A DNA stretch of 64,000 nucleotides, taken from NCBI GenBank assembly GCA_965219705.1, contig OZ244789.1:620001-684000 (forward strand), in the 5' to 3' direction. Position 1 is the stretch's first letter. Every line of letters begins with the position of its first letter. The notes below the pieces were generated by a model, which was given only the letters and a program-made list of their open reading frames with translations, was not told the origin of the DNA and ran no database searches. Shown piece after piece: positions 41,112-50,296 of the stretch. This stretch comes from JAJECS01 sp965219705 (GTDB lineage Bacteria > Chloroflexota > UBA11872). Both the position numbers and the translations under genes were made by a program.

Positions 41112-42497
41112 ATGAGCCTGGCGCAACTCAAGGAAGCCCCGCTCGCCACACTGCTGCGATATCGCGAGCACCAGAGCCGAGCGCTGGCAACGGTTCTGAT
41201 CACCGCCGTCGTCGCATACCTCGGCTGGAAGATCGTCCAGTCTCCGCCCCAAGCCTTGCAGTTCACCTTCAACGGCCTGGCCGTGGGCGCCGTATACGCC
41301 CTGCTGGCCATGGGCTTCACCCTGGTCTACAGCACGGTTTGGTTCTTTGACCTGTACTACGGCGCGGCCGCTGCTCTGGGCGCCTACGGCGTCTTCTATC
41401 TGAGATCGCAAGACGTTTTCGGCGGTCGGTACGACGTAAATAATCTTTTCGTCAATGTCTTTTTTGCCGCAATCGTTGCCGGCGTCATTGCTTGGGCGCT
41501 CCACGTGACCCTTCACAGCCGGCTTCGGGCGCGTGTGAATCCGACGGTGCTGCTCGTCCTCGGAGGCCTCGTGTCTCTTGGAATTGGGGTCTATACGGGC
41601 CTGGTGCTCGCCAGTCCGGAGCAACTCAACGTCTTGATCAGCCCCGCGATCGGTCTCATGGTGACGGTGACGGCGGCGTGGGCGCTGTATCGAAGTCACC
41701 GGCGAATATCGCTCGTCCGCAGCCAGATTCCGAAGTTCGCCATAGTCACAGTCGCGGCGGCCCTGGGCGCGTTTTGCGGCTTCCTTGTAGCCGTCACCCC
41801 GGCATCCGGCCTCTACCTGAGTTGGGGCGTATCGTGCTTGCTGGCGGGGGCCGTGAGCCTGGCTCTTTATCGAGGTCTGTACGTGCGCCTGCGCGAGCGA
41901 TCCAAGTCGCCCCTAGTCATGCTGGTTGCCTCGCTTGGCGTCTTGTTGGCCATCACCGCCATCACGACCATTGTCTTTCGAAGCGCACCCCGTCCGCTGC
42001 CAGAGGCCTTCGGCAGCGACTCCTTGACCATTGCCGAGGCGAACATCAAGGGGTTTAACGTCTTCGCGATCGGCGTGTCGATCATCGGCTTTGGCGCCCT
42101 GCTGCTGCTCCTCAAGAAGACCGCCTTTGGCAAGGCGGTCCGGGCCATCGGGGACGATGAAGAGGTATCCAAGGTGGTGGGCATCAACACCACGGTCATC
42201 ATCGCCGTCGTGTTCTTCATTGGCGCGGTCTACGCCGCCCTGGCCGGCGTGCTGAGCGGCCATGACACCGCCATCCAGCCCCGGATGGGTCTCCTGCTGC
42301 TGCTGAAGGGTTGGATCGCCTCCGTGATTGGCGGCATAGGGAATCTTCACGGGGCCATCATTGGCGGATTCGCCCTGGGCATGATCGAGCAGTTCGGCAT
42401 CTGGGACCTGGCCGGTGAATGGAAGGATGTCATTTCGTTCGTCGTCCTTATCGTCTTCCTATCGCTCTGGCCCCAGGGCCTCTTGCCGAGGAAATAG
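41112..42497 (+). CDS. livH: Branched-chain amino-acid ABC permease, LivH type
   Basis: A 461-aa inner-membrane permease, longer than usual LivH (about 300 aa) because of an extra N-terminal and middle segment with additional spans (about residues 150-250). The conserved start FTFNGLAVGAVYALLAMGFTLVYSTV and the C-terminal AIGDDEEVSKVVGINT and KGWIASVIGGIGNLHGAIIG (EAA-like coupling region) are present. Forms the channel with LivM. Part of livKHMGF. Confidence 0.9.
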   Translation: MSLAQLKEAPLATLLRYREHQSRALATVLITAVVAYLGWKIVQSPPQALQFTFNGLAVGAVYALLAMGFTLVYSTVWFFDLYYGAAAALGAYGVFYLRSQDVFGGRYDVNNLFVNVFFAAIVAGVIAWALHVTLHSRLRARVNPTVLLVLGGLVSLGIGVYTGLVLASPEQLNVLISPAIGLMVTVTAAWALYRSHRRISLVRSQIPKFAIVTVAAALGAFCGFLVAVTPASGLYLSWGVSCLLAGAVSLALYRGLYVRLRERSKSPLVMLVASLGVLLAITAITTIVFRSAPRPLPEAFGSDSLTIAEANIKGFNVFAIGVSIIGFGALLLLLKKTAFGKAVRAIGDDEEVSKVVGINTTVIIAVVFFIGAVYAALAGVLSGHDTAIQPRMGLLLLLKGWIASVIGGIGNLHGAIIGGFALGMIEQFGIWDLAGEWKDVISFVVLIVFLSLWPQGLLPRK

Positions 42498-42501
42498 ACT
42501 C

Positions 42502-43557
42502 GTGGTGATGAATTCACAGGTCGTCGGCAACCTGGTGCGGCGCACGCGCGATCTCAGGCCGCCTTGGCGGCTGGCCAAGGGCAATCTCGAGCTGTGGGCA
42601 AACCTATTCGTCATCACCTGGGCGGCGGCGTTCATGCTCTGGCAAGGCGTCGGCTTCGCCATTACCGTGAGCACAGTCTTCGCAATCTGGGCGATCTTGG
42701 CGGTGAGCCTGAATCTGGTGGTGGGCTATACAGGCCTGCTGTCAGTGGGGCATGTCGGCTTCTTCGGTATCGGCGCGTACGCGATGGCAATCCTCAGCTC
42801 GGGCGCCTCGTACGATCAGCTGCGCACGGAAGCCATTCCCACCTTTGGCTGGCCCTTCTTTGCCGCGCTGCCAGTCAGCGTGGCGTTAGCCGGATTGGTG
42901 GCCATTGTCGTGGGCGTCGCATTCAATCGGTTTCGAGACGATATCTACGTTCTCGTCTCATTTGGATTCGCCATCATTGCCTTTAATATCTTTTTGAATT
43001 GGCGCGGCCTAACAAGAGGAGCTTTTGGCATTCACGAGATTGCCAGGCCTCAAATAGGCGGGTGGGTGCTTAATGGTTCATTCGAGTACCTGGTCCTGCT
43101 CCTCATATTCCTCGGGCTCGTCATGCTGATCGCCTGGTTCATCGTGACCTCATCGTTCGGACGGGTGCTTACCGCGATCCGGGAGGATGAGCAGGCGATC
43201 GAGGTCTTTGGTTACCAGGCATCCCACTACAAGCTCGCCATTTGGGTCATCTCAGCCATGATGGCGGGCCTGGCCGGCGCCCTGTTCGGCAGTTGGACCA
43301 GCTTCATCGATCCCAACTCCTTCGTCCTGCTGGAATCGATCCTCTTGGTCTCCATCGTGATCCTCGGAGGGCTGGCTACCATCTGGGGGTCCCTGCTTGG
43401 GGCGATGGCCTTCGTCATGCTTGAAGAAGGGATGCGCTTCCTGCCGTTCCTGCCTACCGAATACATCGGTCAGGCTCGGCAGGTCGTCCTGGGCGTCCTG
43501 CTGGTGGTGCTCATGCTGTTCAGGCCCCAGGGTCTCGTCGGGAGGTACAAGCTCTGA
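42502..43557 (+). CDS. livM: Branched-chain amino-acid ABC permease, LivM type
   Basis: 351 aa. GTG 42502 is chosen because GAGG at 42488-42491 is correctly spaced; ATG 42508 is possible. Eight or more spans. Signature NLVVGYTGLLSVGHVGFFGI near residue 73, FGRVLTAIREDEQAIEVFGY near 220 and SILLVSIVILGGLATIWGSL near 280. Five bases after livH. Its stop TGA overlaps the apparent CTG start of livG. Confidence 0.92.
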   Translation: MVMNSQVVGNLVRRTRDLRPPWRLAKGNLELWANLFVITWAAAFMLWQGVGFAITVSTVFAIWAILAVSLNLVVGYTGLLSVGHVGFFGIGAYAMAILSSGASYDQLRTEAIPTFGWPFFAALPVSVALAGLVAIVVGVAFNRFRDDIYVLVSFGFAIIAFNIFLNWRGLTRGAFGIHEIARPQIGGWVLNGSFEYLVLLLIFLGLVMLIAWFIVTSSFGRVLTAIREDEQAIEVFGYQASHYKLAIWVISAMMAGLAGALFGSWTSFIDPNSFVLLESILLVSIVILGGLATIWGSLLGAMAFVMLEEGMRFLPFLPTEYIGQARQVVLGVLLVVLMLFRPQGLVGRYKL

Positions 43558-44309
43558 GTACTGAGGTTGATCCCCGCGTCTTCGCGCTGGAGACCAAGGA
43601 GATCTCAAAGCACTTCGGCGCGGTTAAAGCCGTGGACAAGCTCTCCATTTCCATCTTCCGAGAGTGGATAACCTGCATCGTGGGTCCAAATGGGTCTGGG
43701 AAATCCACTCTGATAAACCTGCTGAGCGGGATGCTGCCGGTCGACGAGGGCATTGTAGTCATTGACACGGTCGGTATCCGTGTCTTGAAGGCGCACAAGA
43801 CGCCGGATCACGGCATTACGAGAACTTTTCAGGAAGTGAGGCTCTTCGACCAGATCAGCGTGTGGGACAACATCATGGTCGTCCTCACGGATCGCCGCCT
43901 ATTTCCCTCGCTCATCGAACGCACGAAGCCCCGTCATCAGGAGGAAGCCAAGAAAATCTTGCAGAGTGTCGGCATGTGGGAGAAGCGGGACGCAATGGCC
44001 GGAGATCTTTCCTATGGCCAGCGAAAGCTGCTGGAGATTGGCCGCGCGATGGCGCTGGATGTTGGCATATACCTGTTCGACGAACCCTTTGCCGGTCTCT
44101 TTCCCCAGATGCTTGAGCGAGTCAAGGCCATATTGAAAGAAATGCGGGAGCGGAAGCGCACCATCGTGTTTGTCTCGCACAACATGGACATCGTCCGAGA
44201 GTTGTCCGACCACATCTTCGTCCTGGACAGCGGCACCCTTCTCGCCGTGGGGGAGGTTGACGAAGTGCTCGGCAGATCGACGGTCATCGATGCCTATCTC
44301 GGGCAATAG
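43554..44309 (+). CDS. livG: Branched-chain amino-acid ABC ATPase, LivG type, apparent CTG start
   Basis: A 251-aa ATPase. Walker A GPNGSGKST, Q-loop near TRTFQEVRLF, signature LSYGQRKLLEIGRAMA, Walker B YLFDEPFAGL, H-loop VSHNMD. The first standard in-frame start (GTG 43632) is too late, because it drops FALETKEISKHFGAVKA, the conserved first strands. The only upstream option is CTG 43554, which forms a four-base overlap, CTGA, with the livM stop and has a perfect GGAGG eight bases upstream (43541-43545). Confidence 0.88.
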   Translation: MSTEVDPRVFALETKEISKHFGAVKAVDKLSISIFREWITCIVGPNGSGKSTLINLLSGMLPVDEGIVVIDTVGIRVLKAHKTPDHGITRTFQEVRLFDQISVWDNIMVVLTDRRLFPSLIERTKPRHQEEAKKILQSVGMWEKRDAMAGDLSYGQRKLLEIGRAMALDVGIYLFDEPFAGLFPQMLERVKAILKEMRERKRTIVFVSHNMDIVRELSDHIFVLDSGTLLAVGEVDEVLGRSTVIDAYLGQ

Positions 44310-44324
44310 CATGGGCGTCAGACT

Positions 44325-45068
44325 GTGATGATGCTCCTGGAAATGGTCGATATCTCCGTCCGCTATGGGGCTGTCCGAGCCCTGACCGAAGTATCTCTAG
44401 GAGTTAACAAGGGCGAAGTCGTGGCGGTTATGGGTCCCAACGGAGCCGGAAAATCCACCGTGCTCAAGGCCATCATGGGGCTGGCGCCCGTGGTCGCCGG
44501 GGATATCTACTGGCGGCAAGAACCACTGGTGGCGGCGACTCACGAGATCGTGAAAGAGGGCATCGCCTTCGTGCCGCAAGGCAGGCGTGTGTTCACCCAC
44601 CTCACCATCGAAGAAAATTTGGAGATGGGCTGCTTGTACTTGAACGACGCGGCGGAGAAGATCCGCCGCCTCGATTCAGTCATGGAGCTATTCCCAATCC
44701 TGCATCAGAAGCGCCGCGACGTCGCCAGCCAGATGTCCGGGGGGCAGCAACAGATGCTGGCCCTGGGCCGGGGCCTCATGGCCGCTCCGGACGTCCTGTT
44801 GCTCGATGAGCCCACCCTCGGCCTGGCCCCGGTGGTGGTCAAAGAGGTCTTTCAGAAGGTCGCCGAGATCAGCGAGCGGCTCAAGACCACCATCATGGTC
44901 GTCGAGCACAACATCAAGGGCGTTCTGGACATCGTCGACCGCGCCTACGTCCTCGACATGGGCCGCGTCGTGCACGACGGCACGCCCCAATCTGTCCAAG
45001 AGACCGACATTTTGACCCGCGTGTTTCTGGGGAAGGTCGAGGCCGGCGGAGACGAGGAAACAGAGTAG
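44325..45068 (+). CDS. livF: Branched-chain amino-acid ABC ATPase, LivF type
   Basis: A 247-aa ATPase. Walker A GPNGAGKST, signature MSGGQQQMLALGRGLM, Walker B LLLDEPTLGLAP, H-loop VVEHN. Start GTG 44325 or the ATG pair at 44328/44331. Second ATPase of the LivFG dimer and last gene of the operon. A short inverted repeat, CATTCAC/GTGAATG (45092-45107), lies after it. Confidence 0.94.
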   Translation: MMMLLEMVDISVRYGAVRALTEVSLGVNKGEVVAVMGPNGAGKSTVLKAIMGLAPVVAGDIYWRQEPLVAATHEIVKEGIAFVPQGRRVFTHLTIEENLEMGCLYLNDAAEKIRRLDSVMELFPILHQKRRDVASQMSGGQQQMLALGRGLMAAPDVLLLDEPTLGLAPVVVKEVFQKVAEISERLKTTIMVVEHNIKGVLDIVDRAYVLDMGRVVHDGTPQSVQETDILTRVFLGKVEAGGDEETE

Positions 45069-45160
45069 GCCGACGACGCACCGGACGCTTGCATTCACCA
45101 GTGAATGATGGCGACCTAGTCAGCCTGAATCCCGCGACGCTACGGAGTCAGCGATCCCGC

Positions 45161-45517
45161 CTAGACGTTTACGTACAGCTCGCCGTCGTCCACTTCGACG
45201 CGGTATGACCTGAGCCGCTCGCCGCGGCCGCGGATGCGCTCGCCGGTATCGAGGTCAAACTCGACCTGGTGCCAGGGGCAGAGCAGCACGCGTCCGTCGA
45301 GGACCCACTCGAGCTTCCAGTCGTTTTCCGCCGAGCCCATCAGGGTGCCGCTGATGGCGCCTTCGCAGGCTGGGCCAAGCTGATGCGGACAGCGATTGCG
45401 GTAGGCCCGGAACTCGCCGTTGACGTTGAAGACGCCGATCTCAAAGTTGCGGTGCTTGACGAACGTGCGCTCACCGGGCGCCAGCGCGTCGGCGGGCCCT
45501 GCGGGTATACGGGCCAT
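45161..45517 (-). CDS. Rieske [2Fe-2S] ferredoxin-type protein
   Basis: 118 aa from ATG 45517. Cluster ligands: CPHQLGPACEG (CxH) and CPWHQVEFDLDTGE (CxxH). Small soluble Rieske proteins act as electron carriers for ring-hydroxylating oxygenases or as parts of them. The segment between the two motifs (SGTLMGSAENDWKLEWVLDG) is longer than in NirD-type proteins. Starts five bases after the amidohydrolase stop, so the two form an operon. Confidence 0.9.
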   Translation of the reverse strand: MARIPAGPADALAPGERTFVKHRNFEIGVFNVNGEFRAYRNRCPHQLGPACEGAISGTLMGSAENDWKLEWVLDGRVLLCPWHQVEFDLDTGERIRGRGERLRSYRVEVDDGELYVNV

Positions 45518-45522
45518 CGCGG

Positions 45523-46638
45523 CTAGGCGGCGCGCACGGGCGCTTGGATGCCGAACAGCGCCAGCGCGTTCGCACCCATGATCTTCCGCTTCACGTCCGC
45601 CGGGAACGGCATGTTGAGCACCTGGCGCGGGTGATCGAAGTCGTGGTGGGGCCAGTCGGACGCGAACAGGACCTGATCGGCGCCGTCGAACAGGTTGAGC
45701 ATCGTGACCAGGTCCTGCGGGCGCTCGGGCTCCTCGATCGGCTGGGTCGCGAAATAGAACTGGCGGATGTAGTGGCTCGGCGGATGTTCGAGCAAGGGCG
45801 CCAGCGACCGGTATTCGTGATACTCCTTGTCCAGCCGCCACATCGTAAAGGGCACCCACGAAAAGCCGCCCTCCGTGAAGACGACACGCAACTCGGGGAA
45901 TCGCACCGGCAGGGCCGCTTCGAGCATGCTGAACATATTGGCCATCAGGGCAAACTCATGCTGGATCGGGTGGCGGAACAGAATCGTCCGGAACTGCTCG
46001 ACGTTGAAGGGGAAAGCGGCGTGAATCAGGCCAACGCTGTGGAGCATGACCGGCAGCCGCATCTCGGCGGCCGCCTCGAAGATCGGGGTGTAGCGCCTGT
46101 TGCCCCAGAGCGGATTCACGCCAGCCGTCGGCAAATACACGCCGACAAACTCATCAAGAGCGCCGTAGCGCCGGATTTCGCGCGCGGCGTCTTCTGGATC
46201 GTGAGGCGCGGCTACGACGGCGCCGTACAGCCCGTCCGCACGGCTCACCCACTCCTCGGCCAGCCAGGCGTTGTAGGCGCGGCCCAGCGCGGCCGCATAT
46301 ACCTCGTCGGGCAGTGCCGCCATCGTCAGCAGATGGTCCGGGAACAGGATGGCCACGTCGACTGCCAGAGCGTCCAGGTCCTCGCGCATCTGTTGCGCCG
46401 TGAGCACGGACCGCGCACCGGCTCCGCGGTCAGGCAGGGGCAGATCGATCGCGAGCCTGAGGGCATATCCCGGCACGTCCAGATAGCGGCGTGGCAACGT
46501 GCTGATGTGGTCGAGCACGCGGCGATAGGGCGCATCGACGTACGGCGCCAACGCCTCGGGCGTGTCGCTGACGTGGACATCGATATCGACGATGACCAGG
46601 TCGTCGTGCGTGGACGGTCGAGCGGCAGTGACCGCCAT
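45523..46638 (-). CDS. Amidohydrolase-2-family metal-dependent hydrolase
   Basis: 371 aa from ATG 46638 (MAVTAARPS); the frame runs 60 bases further. A TIM barrel of the ACMSD/amidohydrolase-2 group: VDIDVHVSD (first metal ligands), VMLHSVG (His), FTEGGFSWVPF, and FASDWPHHDFDHP with the catalytic Asp near the end. Members decarboxylate or hydrate aromatic or other carboxylic acids. With the Rieske gene downstream, a role in aromatic-compound breakdown is plausible but not shown. Confidence 0.88.
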   Translation of the reverse strand: MAVTAARPSTHDDLVIVDIDVHVSDTPEALAPYVDAPYRRVLDHISTLPRRYLDVPGYALRLAIDLPLPDRGAGARSVLTAQQMREDLDALAVDVAILFPDHLLTMAALPDEVYAAALGRAYNAWLAEEWVSRADGLYGAVVAAPHDPEDAAREIRRYGALDEFVGVYLPTAGVNPLWGNRRYTPIFEAAAEMRLPVMLHSVGLIHAAFPFNVEQFRTILFRHPIQHEFALMANMFSMLEAALPVRFPELRVVFTEGGFSWVPFTMWRLDKEYHEYRSLAPLLEHPPSHYIRQFYFATQPIEEPERPQDLVTMLNLFDGADQVLFASDWPHHDFDHPRQVLNMPFPADVKRKIMGANALALFGIQAPVRAA

Positions 46639-46724
46639 GCGGCGATCCTCCTTGCGGTGAGCCGGACGGGCCATTCTAGGTCGGATCGCCGCCGGCAACC
46701 TACCAGCGCCAGTGGGGTTGCCAC

Positions 46725-48155
46725 ATGACCGGCGGCGGCATCGAGCGGCGCCGCACCAAGATCGTCGCCACGATCGGCCCCGCCAGCGTAGGTCGGGTCG
46801 ATGAACTGGTCGCCGCCGGCATGGACGTCGCGCGCATCAACTTCTCGCACGGCACACCGGCTGAACACGAGACTGCCGTGCGGGCCGTGCATGCGGCGGC
46901 CGCGCGTGCCGGGCGGCCCGTAGCGGTCATGGTGGACCTGGCCGGCCCAAAGGTTCGGCTTGGCCGGATGCCTCCGGCCGGAGTGGTGCTCGCGACCGGT
47001 GCAACGTTCACGCTCCGACGCGGCAGGGAGACTGGTGATGCAGAGGGAGCAGCAACGAATCATGACGGGCTGGCCTGCGACATGCAGCCGGGCGATCGGA
47101 TTTCGCTGGCGGATGGCGCGGTTGAGCTGCGCGTGACTGCTACAAGTGACGAGGTGGTGTGTGAAGTGGTGACCGGAGGCGTGCTGCGGTCGCACGCAGG
47201 CGTCAACGTGCCCGCCGAGCGACTCTCGCTGCCGGCCATCACGGACCGCGATCGCCAGGACCTCGTGCGAGCCCGCGCGCTGGGCGCCGACTACATCGCG
47301 CAGTCCTTCGTGCGCCAGGCGTCCGACGTGGACGCCCTGCGCGCGGCACTCGGCGCGCCGACGATCCCGATCGTCGCCAAGATCGAGACCGGCGCCGCGG
47401 TCGAGGCAGCGGCGGATATCCTGCAAGCGGCCGACGCCGTGATGCTCGCCCGCGGTGACCTGGGCGTGGACGTGGACCTCGAACGCGTACCCCTGATTCA
47501 AAAGCGCATTACGCGTGAGGCCGTCGCGATGGGCGTTCCGGCAATCATCGCCACACATATGCTGGAGTCGATGATTGAGGAACCGCGACCCACGCGCGCT
47601 GAGGTCAGCGACATCGCCAACGCCGTCCTCGACGACGCCGACGCCGTGATGCTGTCGGCTGAAACGGCCATCGGCCGGCATCCCGTCGCAGCCGTTGAGA
47701 CGGCCGCGCGCATTGCGGCGGAGACTGAAAGAAATGGCGCGGAATTCACGGCCCCCACGCTCCAGCCGCAGCCCAGCGATCCGGCCGCAGCCGTGGCCCG
47801 CGCGGTGGCGGATGTCACGGCTGCCAATCCGCAGATCGCCGCCATCGCTTGCTTCACGGAGTCCGGCAGGACCGCCGAGTTGCTCGCCGGCGCAAGGCCC
47901 CGCGTACCCATCGCGGCCTTCTGTGCGGATGCAGCGGTTGCCCGCCGCCTGACGCTGCACCGCGCCGTGCATCCGATCCTCACCGACCCGATGCCTGACA
48001 CGGACGCCGTGATCGGGATGCTGGACGCCGGCCTGAGCCGGGATTTCGGCCTCGCAGCGGGAACCCCGGTGGTGCTGGCGGCGGCGTCACCGGTCGGCAA
48101 GGCCAGCACAAATCTGCTCAAGCTGCATCGGGTCGGCGAGTGGCCGGTCGCATGA
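46725..48155 (+). CDS. pyk: Pyruvate kinase
   Basis: 476 aa, normal length. RRTKIVATIGPAS at the N-terminus, RINFSHGT (substrate Arg), KIETGAA with the catalytic Lys, VMLARGDLGVDVDLERVP, IATHMLESMIEEPRPTRAEV (the pyruvate-kinase signature) and VMLSAETAIGRHP. Makes ATP and pyruvate from phosphoenolpyruvate. The B domain (about 75-165) and C-terminal domain are complete. Its stop overlaps the start of the LUD/Fe-S gene (ATGA). Divergent from the amidohydrolase. Confidence 0.95.
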   Translation: MTGGGIERRRTKIVATIGPASVGRVDELVAAGMDVARINFSHGTPAEHETAVRAVHAAAARAGRPVAVMVDLAGPKVRLGRMPPAGVVLATGATFTLRRGRETGDAEGAATNHDGLACDMQPGDRISLADGAVELRVTATSDEVVCEVVTGGVLRSHAGVNVPAERLSLPAITDRDRQDLVRARALGADYIAQSFVRQASDVDALRAALGAPTIPIVAKIETGAAVEAAADILQAADAVMLARGDLGVDVDLERVPLIQKRITREAVAMGVPAIIATHMLESMIEEPRPTRAEVSDIANAVLDDADAVMLSAETAIGRHPVAAVETAARIAAETERNGAEFTAPTLQPQPSDPAAAVARAVADVTAANPQIAAIACFTESGRTAELLAGARPRVPIAAFCADAAVARRLTLHRAVHPILTDPMPDTDAVIGMLDAGLSRDFGLAAGTPVVLAAASPVGKASTNLLKLHRVGEWPVA

Positions 48156-50296
48156 GCCACGAGGTTGCGCCCTTCAAGCGGCGACTGCGCGATGCCCTCG
48201 AGTCGGACTCGCTGCCGATGGCGCTGGGGCGGGTGTTGCCGCTGCTCGACGGGCGCCGGCGCGAGGCGTTCCACGGCCGCGACTTTCCCAGCGAACAGGC
48301 GCGACTCGCGGCGATCCGCAAGCGCGACGTTGCGGACGGCCCACGTCTGCTGCGGCAATTCACCGCGACCGCGGAGAAGGCCGGCATGGTCGTGCATCCA
48401 CCGGCCGACGCGGCTGCCGTGCGGGAAACCGTGGCCGAGCTGCTACGCAGCGCGTCCGCGCGCATGGTCGTGAAGAGCAAGTCCATGGCCACCGAAGAGA
48501 TCGGCCTGCGCCAGGCGCTCGAAGCTGACGGGCTGGAGGTGATCGAGACCGACCTGGGTGAGTTCCTGGTGCAGGCGGCGGACGAGCTTCCCTCGCACAT
48601 CGTCGCCCCGGCGCTGCACATCACCCGCGAGCGCGCCGCCGAGCTGATCGGCAGCGTCACCGGACAAGAGCTGCCCCCGGACCCGGACACGCTGGTGGGG
48701 GCGGCGCGCGTGTATCTGCGCGACAAGTTCATCGCCGCCGACGCCGGCATCACGGGCGCAAACGCGCTGGTGGCCAGCACCGGCAGCGTGATGCTCGTGA
48801 GCAACGAAGGCAACGCCCGCCTGTGCAGCAGCCTGCCGCCGTTGCACATCGTGGTCGCCGGCGTGGACAAGCTGGTCGCCACCATGACCGACGCTGCGGC
48901 CACGCTCGACATGCTGCCGGCGAGCGCCACGGGACAGACCATGTCCAGCTACGTCTCGTTCATCAGCGGCCCAAGCCGCAGCGCCGACATCGAGATGTCG
49001 CTGTCGCTCGGCGTTCACGGTCCGCGTGACGTGCAAATCGTCCTGCTCGACAACGGTCGCGAGGCCATGCGGCGCGATCCGGACTTCCGCACCGCGCTGC
49101 AATGCGTGCGCTGCGGGGCATGCTCGAACATCTGCCCGACCTATCAGCAGGTCGGCGGACACGCCATGGGCCACATCTACAGCGGACCCATCGGTCTGCT
49201 GCTCACGCCGTTCCATCACGGGCTGGAGAACGCGGCCGGACCGCAGGCGCTGTGCGCCGGCTGCGGCGCGTGCGCCACGGTGTGCCCGGCCGGCATTCCG
49301 ATTCCCGAACTGATCCAGGAGGTGCGCACGCGTGCCGTGAGTGACGGCGCCGCCCGCAACCGCCTCAAGTCGCTGGCGTTGCGCGCCCTTGCCAGCCCCG
49401 AGACCTTCGACCGCGGTCTCCGCACGCTTGCCCGCCTGCCCGGAGCGCAGGCGCTGGCGCGCCGGCTTCCGGGATCGCCGCTGCGCGCGCGGCCGCTGCC
49501 GGCAGTCGCGTCGCGTCCATTCCGGGATCGGCTGCCAGCTCTCGCCTCCGAGGACGGCGGGAAGCCCCGGGTGGCCTACTTTCCGGGCTGCCTCACCGAC
49601 TGGCTCGCGCCGGAGACCGGAGAAGCGGCCGTGCGCGTGCTCGGAGCCGGCAGCGCCGTCGCGCCGGTCGTGTTCCCGTCCTGCTGCGGGCTGCCGGCCA
49701 TCAACGCCGGCTATCGCGAACCGGCCCGGCGCATGGCCAAACAGACCATCGAGGCCATTGAAGCCTCGGGCGTCGACACCATCGTCAGCACGTCCACAAG
49801 CTGCCTGGGCGCCATTCGGCACGACTATCCGCGCCTGCTCAGGGACGAGCCGGAGTGGCGTGAACGCGCGCTGGCGGCGGCGCGCCGCATGGTCGATTTT
49901 GCCACCCACGTCGAGAAGCACGGCGCCAGCGGCGCGTCGCCCTCACAGCCGCGCGGCTCGGTGACGGTGCACGATGCGTGCCAGTCGCGTCACGGGCTGG
50001 GCCTCGGCCCGGAGATGCGCCGGCTGCTGATAGCCGCGGGCTATACCGTTCGCGAGGCCCCGTACAGCGGCGAATGCTGCGGGTTCGGCGGGTCATTCTC
50101 CTTCGACTTCCCCGCGGTGGCCGGCCGCATGCGCCAACGCAAGCTCGAGGCATTCAAATCCACCGGCGCCCCGATCGTCTGCGGCGACAACCCCGGCTGC
50201 CTGCTGCATCTCGATTCCCACGGCGCGACGCCGGACGCACCGCGCCCGGTTCACCTGGCCGAGCTCCTGCGGGACGCCGCCACGGACGCTCAGTGA
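48152..50296 (+). CDS. LUD + 4Fe-4S + CCG fusion (LutB-LutA-like)
   Basis: A 714-aa cytoplasmic protein joining three parts. The LUD domain (about residues 50-300) has VVKSKSMATEEIGL and ITGANALVASTGSV. A ferredoxin-like pair of 4Fe-4S motifs (about 320-395) has CVRCGACSNICP and CAGCGACATVCP. Two CCG heterodisulfide-type domains (about 475-700) have PSCCG and GECCGFGGSF. This equals LutB fused to LutA; the LutC partner is absent. LutABC oxidises L-lactate to pyruvate, so coupling to pyruvate kinase by a four-base overlap fits lactate/pyruvate metabolism. The HD gene follows with a GTGA overlap. Confidence 0.9.
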   Translation: MSHEVAPFKRRLRDALESDSLPMALGRVLPLLDGRRREAFHGRDFPSEQARLAAIRKRDVADGPRLLRQFTATAEKAGMVVHPPADAAAVRETVAELLRSASARMVVKSKSMATEEIGLRQALEADGLEVIETDLGEFLVQAADELPSHIVAPALHITRERAAELIGSVTGQELPPDPDTLVGAARVYLRDKFIAADAGITGANALVASTGSVMLVSNEGNARLCSSLPPLHIVVAGVDKLVATMTDAAATLDMLPASATGQTMSSYVSFISGPSRSADIEMSLSLGVHGPRDVQIVLLDNGREAMRRDPDFRTALQCVRCGACSNICPTYQQVGGHAMGHIYSGPIGLLLTPFHHGLENAAGPQALCAGCGACATVCPAGIPIPELIQEVRTRAVSDGAARNRLKSLALRALASPETFDRGLRTLARLPGAQALARRLPGSPLRARPLPAVASRPFRDRLPALASEDGGKPRVAYFPGCLTDWLAPETGEAAVRVLGAGSAVAPVVFPSCCGLPAINAGYREPARRMAKQTIEAIEASGVDTIVSTSTSCLGAIRHDYPRLLRDEPEWRERALAAARRMVDFATHVEKHGASGASPSQPRGSVTVHDACQSRHGLGLGPEMRRLLIAAGYTVREAPYSGECCGFGGSFSFDFPAVAGRMRQRKLEAFKSTGAPIVCGDNPGCLLHLDSHGATPDAPRPVHLAELLRDAATDAQ

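Noticed and set aside
46326..47972. 548-codon minus-strand frame
   Set aside because: It spans the amidohydrolase start and the whole pyruvate kinase in antisense; both real genes have full family motifs.
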